14,048 nt of DNA, from NCBI GenBank assembly GCA_035628645.1, contig DASPJL010000168.1, forward strand, positions 1-14,048, in the 5' to 3' direction. This stretch comes from DASPJL01 sp035628645. GTDB lineage: Bacteria; Bacteroidota; Bacteroidia; Cytophagales; Cyclobacteriaceae. Both the position numbers and the translations under genes were made by a program. The first letter of the stretch is position 1, and every line of letters begins with the position of its first letter. The notes beneath the pieces were generated by a model, which saw only the letters and a list, made by a program, of their open reading frames with translations, was not told where the DNA came from and searched no databases. Below are positions 1 to 6,735 of the stretch, in pieces.

Positions 1-596
1 ACCGGGCTAACGCCTGCAATCCACATCATGGTTGTAGTGGTGTCGCCCACTACACTGCCTGAGCCACCGGCATTACTGGCCGCTACAATGGCTGCCAGGT
101 AGCCTATGTGCACATTGCCCTTAAACACCACCAGGGCTATGGTACCACCAATCATGGCAGCGGCAATATTATCCAGGAAAGAAGATATAAAGGCTATCAG
201 AAACAACAATACAAAACCGCCCACCCAACTATCGGGCAGGTATTTGGGCAATATATCCGGCACGCCGGAGTGCTCAAAATGTTTGGCTAATATGGCAAAG
301 CCCAGTAATAACCCTAAAAGGTTCAACAGGGTCATTTTTTCATGGTCGAGGTGGTGAACAATATCAAAGGCCGGGTCGAAAAATATTTTGTAAAGCGCAA
401 TAACAGCCAACCCCGTAAGCGCTACATACAGGGTTTTGTTATGAAACAGGGCCACTCCTAAAAGTGTCAAGGCAAAAAATATAAATTCAAGGCGGATTCC
501 CGCTATTGTAAAGGGTTCGGCCGAATCAGCAGATCCCTGGGCAAAACATAGTACAGGCGCTAACAGCGCTATAATAACAGCAAAAAGGTTTTTCAT
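1..596 (-). CDS. NhaD/citrate-type sodium:proton antiporter, N-terminal part (runs off left edge)
   Basis: This is an inner-membrane cation:proton antiporter of the ion transporter superfamily that includes NhaD and CitM. I read 198 codons from the ATG at 594-596; the rest lies beyond position 1. Residues 1-20 look like a signal peptide ending in FAQ, as in many Bacteroidota proteins. Hydrophobic segments follow at about 35-52, 55-72, 90-104, 126-140 and 144-158. Two conserved stretches identify the family: SSFLDNIAAAMIGG (about 138-151) and NAGGSGSVVGDTTTTMMW (about 175-192). Both resemble the ion-coordinating half-helix regions of NhaD/ArsB/CitM transporters. Expected role is Na+ efflux driven by proton influx; the exact ion is not shown by the sequence. 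The GC-rich composition matches the chromosomal backbone, unlike the AT-rich island to the right. The antiporter family is fairly sure, the NhaD subgroup less so. Confidence 0.85.
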   Translation of the reverse strand, partial: MKNLFAVIIALLAPVLCFAQGSADSAEPFTIAGIRLEFIFFALTLLGVALFHNKTLYVALTGLAVIALYKIFFDPAFDIVHHLDHEKMTLLNLLGLLLGFAILAKHFEHSGVPDILPKYLPDSWVGGFVLLFLIAFISSFLDNIAAAMIGGTIALVVFKGNVHIGYLAAIVAASNAGGSGSVVGDTTTTMMWIAGVSP

Positions 597-682
597 TTTT
601 TAGGTTAATTGAAATTTAATTTTATCCGAAATAAGAAAAGATGCACGCCCTGCAACGGGTACGTAAAAGTAAGAAGTGAGCA

Positions 683-1063
683 CTATAGCCTGAGTTGCCC
701 GTTTTCTTTCAGTATCGAATAAAAATATGGCTGACGCCTGGATGATTGAAGGCTATTATGAATTAATGAGTTTGCATTGCTGAACTCGAAACAGGAAAGT
801 GTATGAAAAATCAACTGCTTCCTGCGCTTTTCGTCGGTTTCCGATTTTTCAGGAGCGGGTGTCAGGTTATGGTGACTAACACGGTTATCGGCTGAGGATA
901 CATCGCCCGGCCATGCGGTGGTAAGCTCGTAGTGCTGGCGGTTACCGGTTATGCCTATGTGCTTATCATGCTTTCCTGTTGCAGCAACAGCGTCCCCCTG
1001 CCGTGTATGGTACAGCAATAATGCGCTTATGAAAAGCAACAACCAATGGAGTAACTTTTTCAA
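683..1063 (-). CDS. small hypothetical protein with N-terminal hydrophobic segment
   Basis: I do not recognise this 126-aa protein. Residues 1-17 form a basic-then-hydrophobic segment (MKKLLHWLLLFISALLL) that would act as a signal peptide or membrane anchor. The remainder is polar, rich in His, Ser and Arg, and has no motif I can name. The start is TTG at 1061-1063; no in-frame ATG gives the same N-terminus, and a Bacteroidota -7 element (TACATTTG) lies about 18 nt upstream, which supports this start. The gene lies between the antiporter gene and tRNA-Pro and has backbone composition. It could be a lineage-specific envelope protein; I infer no function. Confidence 0.55.
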   Translation of the reverse strand: MKKLLHWLLLFISALLLYHTRQGDAVAATGKHDKHIGITGNRQHYELTTAWPGDVSSADNRVSHHNLTPAPEKSETDEKRRKQLIFHTLSCFEFSNANSLIHNSLQSSRRQPYFYSILKENGQLRL

Positions 1064-1080
1064 TTGGTTTATGGGTTGAG

Positions 1081-1088
1081 CAAATGTA
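1081..1088 (-). promoter_or_regulatory. Bacteroidota -7 promoter element for the 683-1063 gene
   Basis: On the minus strand this octamer reads TACATTTG, a full match to TAnnTTTG. The -33 region, about 20 nt further upstream (near 1107-1113), is a T-run rather than TTTG, so that half is weak. The predicted transcription start is near 1075, giving a leader of about 12 nt before the TTG start codon. Confidence 0.4.
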
Positions 1089-1125
1089 TATGAATTGCAT
1101 GTAAAGAAAAAAACACCTTGCTAGC

Positions 1126-1156
1126 TTGCCAGGCTGCGATTTTTTTTGTTCATTTG
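1126..1156 (+). promoter_or_regulatory. possible promoter of tRNA-Pro
   Basis: TTG at 1126-1128 is followed after 20 nt by TTCATTTG at 1149-1156, one mismatch from the Bacteroidota TAnnTTTG element. This would start transcription near 1162, about 30 nt before the mature tRNA. Spacing and placement fit, but each element is short and the match is imperfect. Confidence 0.35.
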
Positions 1157-1169
1157 CAGCCCCAAAAAC

Positions 1170-2843
1170 CTAACCGTTTAGGGATACACCGTTCGGGGTG
1201 TAGCGCAGCCCGGTAGCGCACTTGCTTGGGGTGCAAGAGGTCGTGGGTTCAAATCCCGCCACTCCGACCAAAATTGCGGAAGTGTCATATGAGACGCTTT
1301 CGCAATTTTTTTTTCCATTTACTTCCTTAGTTAATTCTACGTTTAGCTTAATAATGGAATTCACTCTTTCGGTTCGAACACTATTTTTTCTTTGGTTATA
1401 GTAGATACCATTAGGAAAAACTAAACGCTGTAGTTTTTCCTTAACATTCAGATTGCCACTTTGCCATATTTTACTGATGTTAGCGCATATTTTCAGGGAC
1501 TTTTTTATCACTTCTTTTTGGTTCGAACTATCCCTCTTGCACTCTTCGAGCATGTTATTAATACTAGCCTTTTCTATCTTGTACCGGTCATGTAATTTTT
1601 TAAAAGTTTCTTCATCCATTGTATCCAAAGCATAAAATTTCTCCTCGATAGTTTCAATTTTCTTGGTGACCTCGGATAACTGCTTTGAAAGCAATTGTTG
1701 TTGTTCCCTTTTTTCTTTGTTTAAGTCCTCAAAAACATGTTCCAGATGATATTGTAATGGCTTTACAAGCTCCGGTCTAATAGAAAACGTACTTAGATAT
1801 TTAACGAAAGTCTCGTGGACGGTTGGGACATTTTTATTGCAACGACAGCCTTTTAGTTTGCATTTGTAGTAAAATAACTTTTTCTTTTTCACCTCATATC
1901 CCGTGTATGGTTTGCCACATAAATCACACTTCATAAACACTTTCAGAGGTAACTTTTCATTTTCCTTTGAATGAGGTACTGAACGATAGTCTTTTGCATC
2001 GTTAATTCGTAGAAATTGTTCTTTGGTAATTAGAGGCTCATGTTGACCATCTACAACACTACCATGTAATAACGAATGGCTGATTATCCCTGCATAGAAA
2101 GGATTAGAAAGAATTCTTGATAAGTGTTGGTGGTAAATCGTTATTCCAAAAGCTTTGAGTTTTTCAATTATCCTGTCAAGAGTATCCCCAGCCAATCTCC
2201 ACTCAAATGCTTTTTTAAGTAATTTACCAGTTTCATTAATAACAATTTTCCGCTCGCCATTAATTTTTAGGCTACTATATCCAAGTGGTGGTCTATGTAT
2301 CCAATTCCCCCTTTGAACTTGGTACTCCATACCAGCTACACACTTTTGCCGCCGTAGGTCATTATCATATTGAGAAAAAAGCAATTGAATATTTTGTTGA
2401 AATTCGCCTGTAGGATTATATACATCCGTAGGTTGTGAAATAGCATTGATTACAACTCCAAATTTATCTCTTAGGTCTTTAGCAATTTTAATAGCCTCGC
2501 CCCCGGTTCTACTAAATCTGTCTGTGGATGAAACAAGAATTTGGGAAATTTTCCCTTTCCCATCTTTAACAAATTTCAACATTCTTTGAAATTCCTTGCG
2601 CCCATCAGTTTTTGCAGATTCAAATGTACCACCAAAGTAACCGGCTACTATTAGGCCATTATTTTTGACATATTTATCAATTAGTTCACGCTGATAAGGT
2701 AAACTCATGTTACTTGTTTGTTCAGCACTTGACACTCTTGTGTACACTACCACAGTGTTTAAATTTCTGTTTTGAATGTGTTTCCCTTTTGAGGATACTT
2801 TCGCAAATTGCTTAAAAGGCTGGAGGTGGGAATCTGTTGTCAT
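1170..2843 (-). CDS. large serine recombinase (integrase), C-terminus read through tRNA-Pro
   Basis: This is a site-specific DNA recombinase of the large serine family, expected to integrate and excise the island. The N-terminal resolvase domain (about 30-180) has the catalytic serine in YTRVSS (S38) and the conserved SSTDRFSR segment (105-112). A recombinase domain follows from about 185 (HRPPLGY), then a zinc beta-ribbon (C306, C309, C328, C333/C335) and a Lys/Glu-rich coiled coil (about 370-440) before the conserved VFPNGIYYNQ region (475-484). The start is ATG at 2841-2843, 6 nt after the small upstream gene. Oddly, residues 510-524 are antisense to the tRNA terminator and 525-550 antisense to tRNA-Pro, giving the AGFEPTTS-type tail known as a tRNA-derived artefact. 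The functional protein probably ends in practice near residue 510. Confidence 0.93.
   Translation of the reverse strand: MTTDSHLQPFKQFAKVSSKGKHIQNRNLNTVVVYTRVSSAEQTSNMSLPYQRELIDKYVKNNGLIVAGYFGGTFESAKTDGRKEFQRMLKFVKDGKGKISQILVSSTDRFSRTGGEAIKIAKDLRDKFGVVINAISQPTDVYNPTGEFQQNIQLLFSQYDNDLRRQKCVAGMEYQVQRGNWIHRPPLGYSSLKINGERKIVINETGKLLKKAFEWRLAGDTLDRIIEKLKAFGITIYHQHLSRILSNPFYAGIISHSLLHGSVVDGQHEPLITKEQFLRINDAKDYRSVPHSKENEKLPLKVFMKCDLCGKPYTGYEVKKKKLFYYKCKLKGCRCNKNVPTVHETFVKYLSTFSIRPELVKPLQYHLEHVFEDLNKEKREQQQLLSKQLSEVTKKIETIEEKFYALDTMDEETFKKLHDRYKIEKASINNMLEECKRDSSNQKEVIKKSLKICANISKIWQSGNLNVKEKLQRLVFPNGIYYNQRKNSVRTERVNSIIKLNVELTKEVNGKKNCESVSYDTSAILVGVAGFEPTTSCTPSKCATGLRYTPNGVSLNG
1194..1270 (+). tRNA. 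tRNA-Pro, anticodon GGG
   Basis: Intact cloverleaf. Acceptor arm CGGGGTG (1194-1200) pairs with CACTCCG (1260-1266) with one G-T pair. The anticodon stem CTTGC/GCAAG encloses the loop TTGGGGT, so the anticodon is GGG (proline CCC, and CCU by wobble). The T-arm carries GTTCAAATC. The CCA end is encoded (1268-1270). The gene is complete even though an island starts right after it, so the integration preserved the tRNA 3' end. It is transcribed toward the antisense recombinase gene, whose last codons it overlaps entirely. Confidence 0.96.
1271..1314 (+). terminator. intrinsic terminator of tRNA-Pro
   Basis: A 16-bp stem (1271-1286 with 1293-1308, including G-T pairs) encloses a 6-nt loop and is followed by nine T residues ending at 1314. 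It begins at the base after the CCA end. On the opposite strand it has only four Ts, so it should act mainly on tRNA transcription. It overlaps the coding frame of the recombinase (residues about 510-524). Confidence 0.88.
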
Positions 2844-2849
2844 ATTATA

Positions 2850-3062
2850 TTATATGTTAATGTTATTACCACTATTGAGTTCAAATAGAACTACAGCTAA
2901 AAGGTTCAGGGCATACACTATCTCCTGAGCCTCACAATCGGAAACATCTATTAACCCCTTGAAAGTTTTTAACTTATCCGGGGTTAAAGGCTGTTTATTA
3001 TCATTGACCAAAATAATATCGTTATTTAATTGCTTTGTCTTACTCATGGAAAACGACAGCAT
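2850..3062 (-). CDS. small protein upstream of the serine recombinase
   Basis: A 70-aa protein, 6 nt before the recombinase start and clearly in the same transcript. The central segment LTPDKLKTFKGLIDVSDCEAQ, followed by a helix rich in Ile/Leu, resembles short proteins I have seen encoded just upstream of recombinases in Bacteroidota mobile elements; their role is not established. An AAGGAA purine stretch lies about 9 nt before ATG 3060-3062 and supports that start, though ATG 3045-3047 (MSKTKQ...) is also possible. It might be a recombination directionality factor or simply a helper protein; that is inference from position only. Confidence 0.65.
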   Translation of the reverse strand: MLSFSMSKTKQLNNDIILVNDNKQPLTPDKLKTFKGLIDVSDCEAQEIVYALNLLAVVLFELNSGNNINI

Positions 3063-3099
3063 TATCGAGGTTCCTTACAGCAAAAATCAAATATTTAGA

Positions 3100-3131
3100 C
3101 AAAATTATTAAATAATTACCCACTAGCCAAA
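3100..3131 (-). promoter_or_regulatory. promoter of the recombinase operon
   Basis: On the minus strand TTTG (3128-3131), 20 nt, TAATTTTG (3100-3107): a full match to the Bacteroidota consensus with correct spacing. Predicted transcription start is about 3093-3096, roughly 30 nt upstream of the first gene's ATG. Confidence 0.65.
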
Positions 3132-3146
3132 TATATTTTTTTTGGC
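3126..3146. promoter_or_regulatory. inverted repeat over the recombinase promoter -33 element
   Basis: GCCAAA (3126-3131) and TTTGGC (3141-3146) are perfect inverted arms 9 nt apart. The left arm covers the -33 element of the recombinase promoter, so the repeat could be an operator. It could also act as part of a weak terminator for the gene ending at 3267. Arms of only 6 bp are not strong evidence. Confidence 0.3.
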
Positions 3147-3266
3147 AATTATTTAACAATCCCAATATTGATTGACTTTTCCAGATAATACTGAGGGAGC
3201 CTGCACCATACTCCATAGGTTTATTTGTGCAGTTGCAGTTAGATAGAAAAGCAAGAAATAAACGAC

Positions 3267-3890
3267 TTATTCCTCGTTCAATTGTTCGAAAACCATAAGA
3301 GTTTTTATTAGCTGAAACGACATATCGTACACATTTTCTTTGAGTATACTGTATCCCGGCTTTTCTGAGTGACCAATTCTTTCAGTAAGGAATATAAATC
3401 CGTTTATACATTCAAATCTAATAAAGAAGCATGAGGGCATATATTTATATACCCCCGTCGATAAATTTATTAAATAAACGTCCTGATTATTATATCCCAT
3501 GTCTCTATAAGTTTGTAGAGCCAATACATCAAATGTTTCACATAACTCGCCTCTATCAAAGCTTGAAATTGCTGGTATGATTGTATCAACTGCCTTAGTA
3601 TGTAGGTTGTTTCGTAATACCATTGTGGCAGGGTATATCTCCGCGATTATTCTAATATTATCTGCATAATCATAAGTTGTGTCGGACACATCCTTTAAAT
3701 AATACATGTAATTTTCCGCAGTATCAATAGCTCCAAAAATGATATTTCCTTCTACGGCCCTTATTGATGAGCCATCAACATACTGCAGATAGAAGCCAGT
3801 GTCGGTTTGCTGGCCACCTGTAATTCGATTCTGACTGTATCCATTTGTTAAGGTAACAACTGCTGCAAATGTTATTAGGTGTTTATACAT
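3267..3890 (-). CDS. exported hypothetical protein (signal peptide, no recognised domain)
   Basis: I do not recognise this protein. I chose ATG 3888-3890 (207 aa) because the product then begins with a clean signal peptide (MYKHLITFAAVVTLTNGYSQ) and the gene starts 10 nt after the upstream stop; a GTG seven codons earlier (3909-3911) would put seven polar residues before it and overlap the upstream gene. The rest is beta-rich with many aromatic residues (YLQYVDG, NYMYYLKD, YKYMPSCFF) and looks like a secreted or periplasmic protein. It is the second gene of a two-gene operon behind a membrane-anchored zinc-binding protein. AT-rich composition marks it as island cargo. Confidence 0.6.
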   Translation of the reverse strand: MYKHLITFAAVVTLTNGYSQNRITGGQQTDTGFYLQYVDGSSIRAVEGNIIFGAIDTAENYMYYLKDVSDTTYDYADNIRIIAEIYPATMVLRNNLHTKAVDTIIPAISSFDRGELCETFDVLALQTYRDMGYNNQDVYLINLSTGVYKYMPSCFFIRFECINGFIFLTERIGHSEKPGYSILKENVYDMSFQLIKTLMVFEQLNEE

Positions 3891-3900
3891 TTTATTTAAA

Positions 3901-4302
3901 TCAATATCCACTTTTGTCTACGAGCATTACGGTTTTCTTTGAGTATGCGCAACATCTGTGCGAACAAAAAATACCATATCTCCAATCTTCAATTTTGTCA
4001 TTATTTGATAAATGGCAATGGGTGAATTCCACAGCCTGAAAGTCGCTATATTGCTTCCGTCTATAATGCATATAGTGCTTCCCTGTAAACTCTTGCGAAC
4101 ACCAACTGCACCTTTTCACTTTTAAATTAATTGAATTAATTTTCATTGAATCCTTAGAATGCACTTTTTTGATTGTGGTATCATCAGACTGATTGTTCAC
4201 TGAGCCACCACCAACGTTTACCAGTATGTTTTCAATAGTGTAAAACTGATATGAACATACAGCGATCAATAACAGGCAAGTCACAACTAGTATCTTATTC
4301 AT
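3901..4302 (-). CDS. membrane-anchored protein with CxxC...CxxxC zinc-binding pattern
   Basis: A 133-aa protein. Residues 1-20 form a hydrophobic anchor or signal segment (MNKILVVTCLLLIAVCSYQF). After a polar linker come CSWC (C65, C68) and FCSHRCC (C113, C117, C118), with H75/H79 and H96-H98 between them. This CxxC...CxxxC layout resembles small treble-clef or TRASH/FCS-type zinc-binding modules. Start ATG 4300-4302 follows a Bacteroidota promoter. It is the first gene of a two-gene operon with the exported protein 3267-3890. The function is unknown; the zinc binding is inferred from cysteine spacing. Confidence 0.6.
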   Translation of the reverse strand: MNKILVVTCLLLIAVCSYQFYTIENILVNVGGGSVNNQSDDTTIKKVHSKDSMKINSINLKVKRCSWCSQEFTGKHYMHYRRKQYSDFQAVEFTHCHLSNNDKIEDWRYGIFCSHRCCAYSKKTVMLVDKSGY

Positions 4303-4324
4303 AAAGGCTAATAGGTCACCATGG

Positions 4325-4355
4325 CAAAAGTGATCTTGAGTTGGCCTGATTCAAA
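4325..4355 (-). promoter_or_regulatory. promoter of the 4302-3267 operon
   Basis: On the minus strand TTTG (4352-4355), 19 nt, CACTTTTG (4325-4332), one mismatch from TAnnTTTG. Transcription would start near 4319, about 17 nt before the ATG at 4302. It is divergent from the regulator gene promoter at 4406-4413. Confidence 0.45.
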
Positions 4356-4405
4356 TAGCTTTTAGGAATAGTTTATAGCCACCATGTGTATTTTAAAACT
4401 TTGAA

Positions 4406-4413
4406 TAAATTTG
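4406..4413 (+). promoter_or_regulatory. -7 promoter element of the XRE regulator, predicting a leaderless mRNA
   Basis: TAAATTTG is a full TAnnTTTG match. Transcription would begin about 5-7 nt downstream, at or next to the ATG at 4420. The -33 position is poor (TGTG at 4385-4388, spacing 17). Confidence 0.45.
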
Positions 4414-4419
4414 TACAAT

Positions 4420-4800
4420 ATGGAAAAAGGAACTCGCATTAAGAAAATCAGGGAATACCGCAGTTACACACAGGATTTCATGGCTGATGCCTTAGGAATC
4501 TCCCAGAATGCGTATTCCAAAATCGAGTCCAACCAAACCAAACTAACAGCTGAAAGATTAGAGAAGGTAGCTGAAATATTGGCCGTCCCTGTCGACTTAA
4601 TACTTGATAACGAGAAGCAAATCTTTAACCTTGATAACACCAAGATTGATAACTTCTACGGGTATATAGAGAACCTGTTCCAAGAAAACCGGGAAGCACA
4701 TAACCAAACCATTAACACACTCCAGGAACAGATAAATGTAATGGTTAAGCAGAATGAGCTTCTAATGAGGACTATCGAGAAACTACAACTTAATAAATAG
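4420..4800 (+). CDS. XRE-family HTH transcriptional regulator with C-terminal coiled coil
   Basis: A 126-aa DNA-binding protein. Residues 5-61 form a Cro/C1-type helix-turn-helix domain (IKKIREYRSYTQDFMADALG, then SQNAYSKIESNQTKLTAERL), with Q18 and the SQNAYSKIE recognition helix typical of the family. Residues about 75-123 form a predicted coiled coil (heptad-like Leu/Ile/Met), likely for dimerisation. I chose ATG 4420 over the upstream TTG 4411 because the -7 element runs through the TTG. It lies divergent from the 4302-3267 operon and upstream of the 5003-7454 operon, so it could control either or itself. It has no peptidase partner of its own, unlike the regulator at 12580. Confidence 0.85.
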   Translation: MEKGTRIKKIREYRSYTQDFMADALGISQNAYSKIESNQTKLTAERLEKVAEILAVPVDLILDNEKQIFNLDNTKIDNFYGYIENLFQENREAHNQTINTLQEQINVMVKQNELLMRTIEKLQLNK

Positions 4801-4841
4801 TTAGAAAATTTCTAACTATTTATTGATCTAAGTATTTAGAT
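4792..4841. repeat. 33-bp perfect palindrome spanning the regulator stop codon, plus a second palindrome
   Basis: Arms 4792-4807 and 4809-4824 are perfect 16-bp inverted copies around one central A (AATAAATAGTTAGAAA and its complement), covering the last codons and the TAG stop of the XRE gene. One base later, ATCTAA (4826-4831) and TTAGAT (4836-4841) form a second perfect inverted repeat with a 4-nt loop. There is no T-tract behind either, so a classical intrinsic terminator is not clear. It could be an AT-rich transcription end, an mRNA-stabilising hairpin or a regulator binding site. Confidence 0.6.
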
Positions 4842-4947
4842 GCTGTGAAATGGTCACTAACCATGAAAAAACCTTGACATTTCAACATTTTGTGGATAAC
4901 AACAGATCCTGTTTGTTTGTTGAGCTAAATAACTTCGAATAACAAAA

Positions 4948-4980
4948 TTTGGAAAGGGAATGCTTTTTGCATTACCTTTG
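4948..4980 (+). promoter_or_regulatory. promoter of the 5003-7454 operon
   Basis: TTTG (4948-4951), 21 nt, TACCTTTG (4973-4980): both elements match the Bacteroidota consensus. Predicted start of transcription is about 4985-4988, giving a leader of roughly 16 nt before ATG 5003. Confidence 0.7.
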
Positions 4981-5002
4981 CCGTCCTTAAAAAACAAGAC
5001 TT

Positions 5003-5215
5003 ATGGCACGTTTCTCTTTTAATTTGGAAGAAGGTAGGAAGCGAATTCTAGCTAAATTGCCAGAAGGCTATACCTTGGATACAGTTGATAAAGTTAATTT
5101 CCAGGATAAAGAAATTAGTGAACGGATGTGCGCAGAAGCAGAATCCCTTCAACAATCAAAGGAGTCTAAATATATAGATAACGAAACTTTACAGTCAATG
5201 GTTATCTTACGGTAA
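5003..5215 (+). CDS. small hypothetical protein, first gene of a three-gene operon
   Basis: A 70-aa, charged, soluble protein that I do not recognise. It has no hydrophobic segment and no cysteine cluster; residues 5-45 look helical (FNLEEGRKRILAKLPEGYTL). It starts with ATG 5003 just after a strong promoter and ends 14 nt before the peptidase-like gene, so the two are co-transcribed. Position and size would suit a regulator, inhibitor or substrate of the downstream peptidase-like protein, but that is inference from context only. Confidence 0.65.
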   Translation: MARFSFNLEEGRKRILAKLPEGYTLDTVDKVNFQDKEISERMCAEAESLQQSKESKYIDNETLQSMVILR

Positions 5216-5229
5216 GGTTTTTCTACAAT

Positions 5230-6735
5230 ATGAGTCTTCAAAGCTTTACGCAGGAAAACCTTTCTTCTGTCTTTTTGAATCCTAGCACAAACTTTAAACG
5301 GGTATCACAAAAAAAACAGTTCACCTATCTTATAGAATATCTTGAGGAGATTGGTACGCAATCATTCCTGGTAGAAAATCAGTATGTAAGCCAAGATTTT
5401 TTGACAGACCACAAGTTTTATACTCAATCTTTTTTGCATGTAGATAAGTATTGCAAACGAATTCACTTTTTTACAGCCCCTTCCTCAACAGATTTTAGAA
5501 CAATCTTAACCAAACCAACAGAGGAACATCAAGATTTTTGGAACACTTATGTTGGATTCGTTGTTATTCGGCCCATTCCTGAAACTCTCATTGGCATTAG
5601 TCTTCTCAAGCCAAAGAATGAACAGAATAGGGTTGAATACTTTGGAAATAGAGAATATACAGTGCATATTTTCGGACACAAATTAAAGTTTGAAAGCTTA
5701 GCATTTCAAGAGCAGTGTAAAATTGTAGCTGCTTGTGCGACCACCGCTATATGGTCCATGTTGCATAAAGCTTCACACGAGTACTATAAGACCACCTTAA
5801 AAACCCCTAGTGAAATCACAAAAAGTGCTGCATTAGTTTCATCTGATGGTCGAAGAATTTTTCCGAATAAACAGGGACTAACAGTACTAGACGTTTGTCA
5901 CGCTATAAAAAAGGCAGGTTTAGACACTGAATTAGAAATCGTATCTAAAGACGCAATCTCCAAAAGCCTCCCTCTATCTGTTGTTAAGAGCCGTATTGAT
6001 GCTTATTCCGGTTTGGGGCTACCTATTATACTTGTACTTGATGTCCCACCATATAAGGTTTATCAACTTCATGCAATTGCAGTTTGTGGATTAGAAATTG
6101 ATAAAGAAGTTGAGGCTTCTCCAATGGAACAAAATGGACCCTGTTTGCTGTCAAATAAAATAAAACACTTGTATGCTCATGATGATCAATTTGGGCCATT
6201 TACACAACTAGAATGTGACGGAGATTATCTCTTTTGCCTCTGGTCAAAATATTTCGAGCAAAAACCTGCTCACGTTAAATCAGTAGTTATACCAGTCTTC
6301 CCCGCAATAACTATTTCGTATAACGATGTATATTCGGTGATTAAACATATTCATAGTTCTTTGCTGCCTTTCATTGAAAAGCGAAAAATTAGTTCGGAGT
6401 GGTCAATTCGTCTTAAATATAGTGAAGATTATAAAGATATTTTTCTTAACTCAGATGCCAATGACTTACTTAAGCAAGACACCTTACAAGAAATTTTCCC
6501 AAAGTATATATGGGTTGCTACTCTATTTCTTGAAGGCAACTATAGCATGGACCTTATTTTTGATGCCACTTCACTACATACTTCCATGTATTTAAGGAAA
6601 GTTGTTTATTTGGACGGTTCAATAGGGGTGAGCCTCGTAAAATCATTGGCAGAATCAATTGAAACTCTTCCAGATCAATTGAAAAATATCCCGGAGTATA
6701 GTTATATTGAAACCCTAATTTTATCAGCAAAATGA
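5230..6735 (+). CDS. papain-like cysteine-peptidase-like protein, function unknown
   Basis: A 501-aa cytoplasmic protein with no signal peptide or clear membrane segment. A central region carries residues laid out as in papain-fold (C1/C39-like) peptidases: FQEQ (Q160/Q162, possible oxyanion glutamine), CATTAIW with C169 as likely nucleophile, LHAIAVCG with H281, and YAHDDQFGPF with D318/D319. The segment YVGFVVIRPIP (107-117), before the catalytic region, recalls uncharacterised bacterial proteins with the same Q-C-H-D order. The N-terminal 100 and C-terminal 150 residues have no recognised domain. It lies 14 nt after a 70-aa gene and overlaps the next start by ATGA (6732-6735), so the three form an operon. 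The fold call is from motif spacing by eye; activity and substrate are unknown. Confidence 0.75.
   Translation: MSLQSFTQENLSSVFLNPSTNFKRVSQKKQFTYLIEYLEEIGTQSFLVENQYVSQDFLTDHKFYTQSFLHVDKYCKRIHFFTAPSSTDFRTILTKPTEEHQDFWNTYVGFVVIRPIPETLIGISLLKPKNEQNRVEYFGNREYTVHIFGHKLKFESLAFQEQCKIVAACATTAIWSMLHKASHEYYKTTLKTPSEITKSAALVSSDGRRIFPNKQGLTVLDVCHAIKKAGLDTELEIVSKDAISKSLPLSVVKSRIDAYSGLGLPIILVLDVPPYKVYQLHAIAVCGLEIDKEVEASPMEQNGPCLLSNKIKHLYAHDDQFGPFTQLECDGDYLFCLWSKYFEQKPAHVKSVVIPVFPAITISYNDVYSVIKHIHSSLLPFIEKRKISSEWSIRLKYSEDYKDIFLNSDANDLLKQDTLQEIFPKYIWVATLFLEGNYSMDLIFDATSLHTSMYLRKVVYLDGSIGVSLVKSLAESIETLPDQLKNIPEYSYIETLILSAK

Larger units (their letters stand above)
1194..1325. other. probable left attachment-site region of the island (tRNA-Pro 3' end)
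   Basis: Composition changes here from GC-rich backbone to AT-rich DNA. A serine recombinase gene abuts and reads into the tRNA, which is how integrase genes commonly sit next to their attachment site. I cannot fix the crossover base: the 16-bp terminator directly behind the tRNA could be chromosomal (crossover after about 1314) or brought by the element (crossover inside the tRNA 3' half). No second copy of the tRNA 3' sequence is visible elsewhere in the window. Confidence 0.5.

Noticed and set aside
106..357. Plus-strand frames of 83 and 60 aa at the left edge
   Set aside because: Both are antisense to the antiporter gene, whose minus-strand translation shows clear family motifs.
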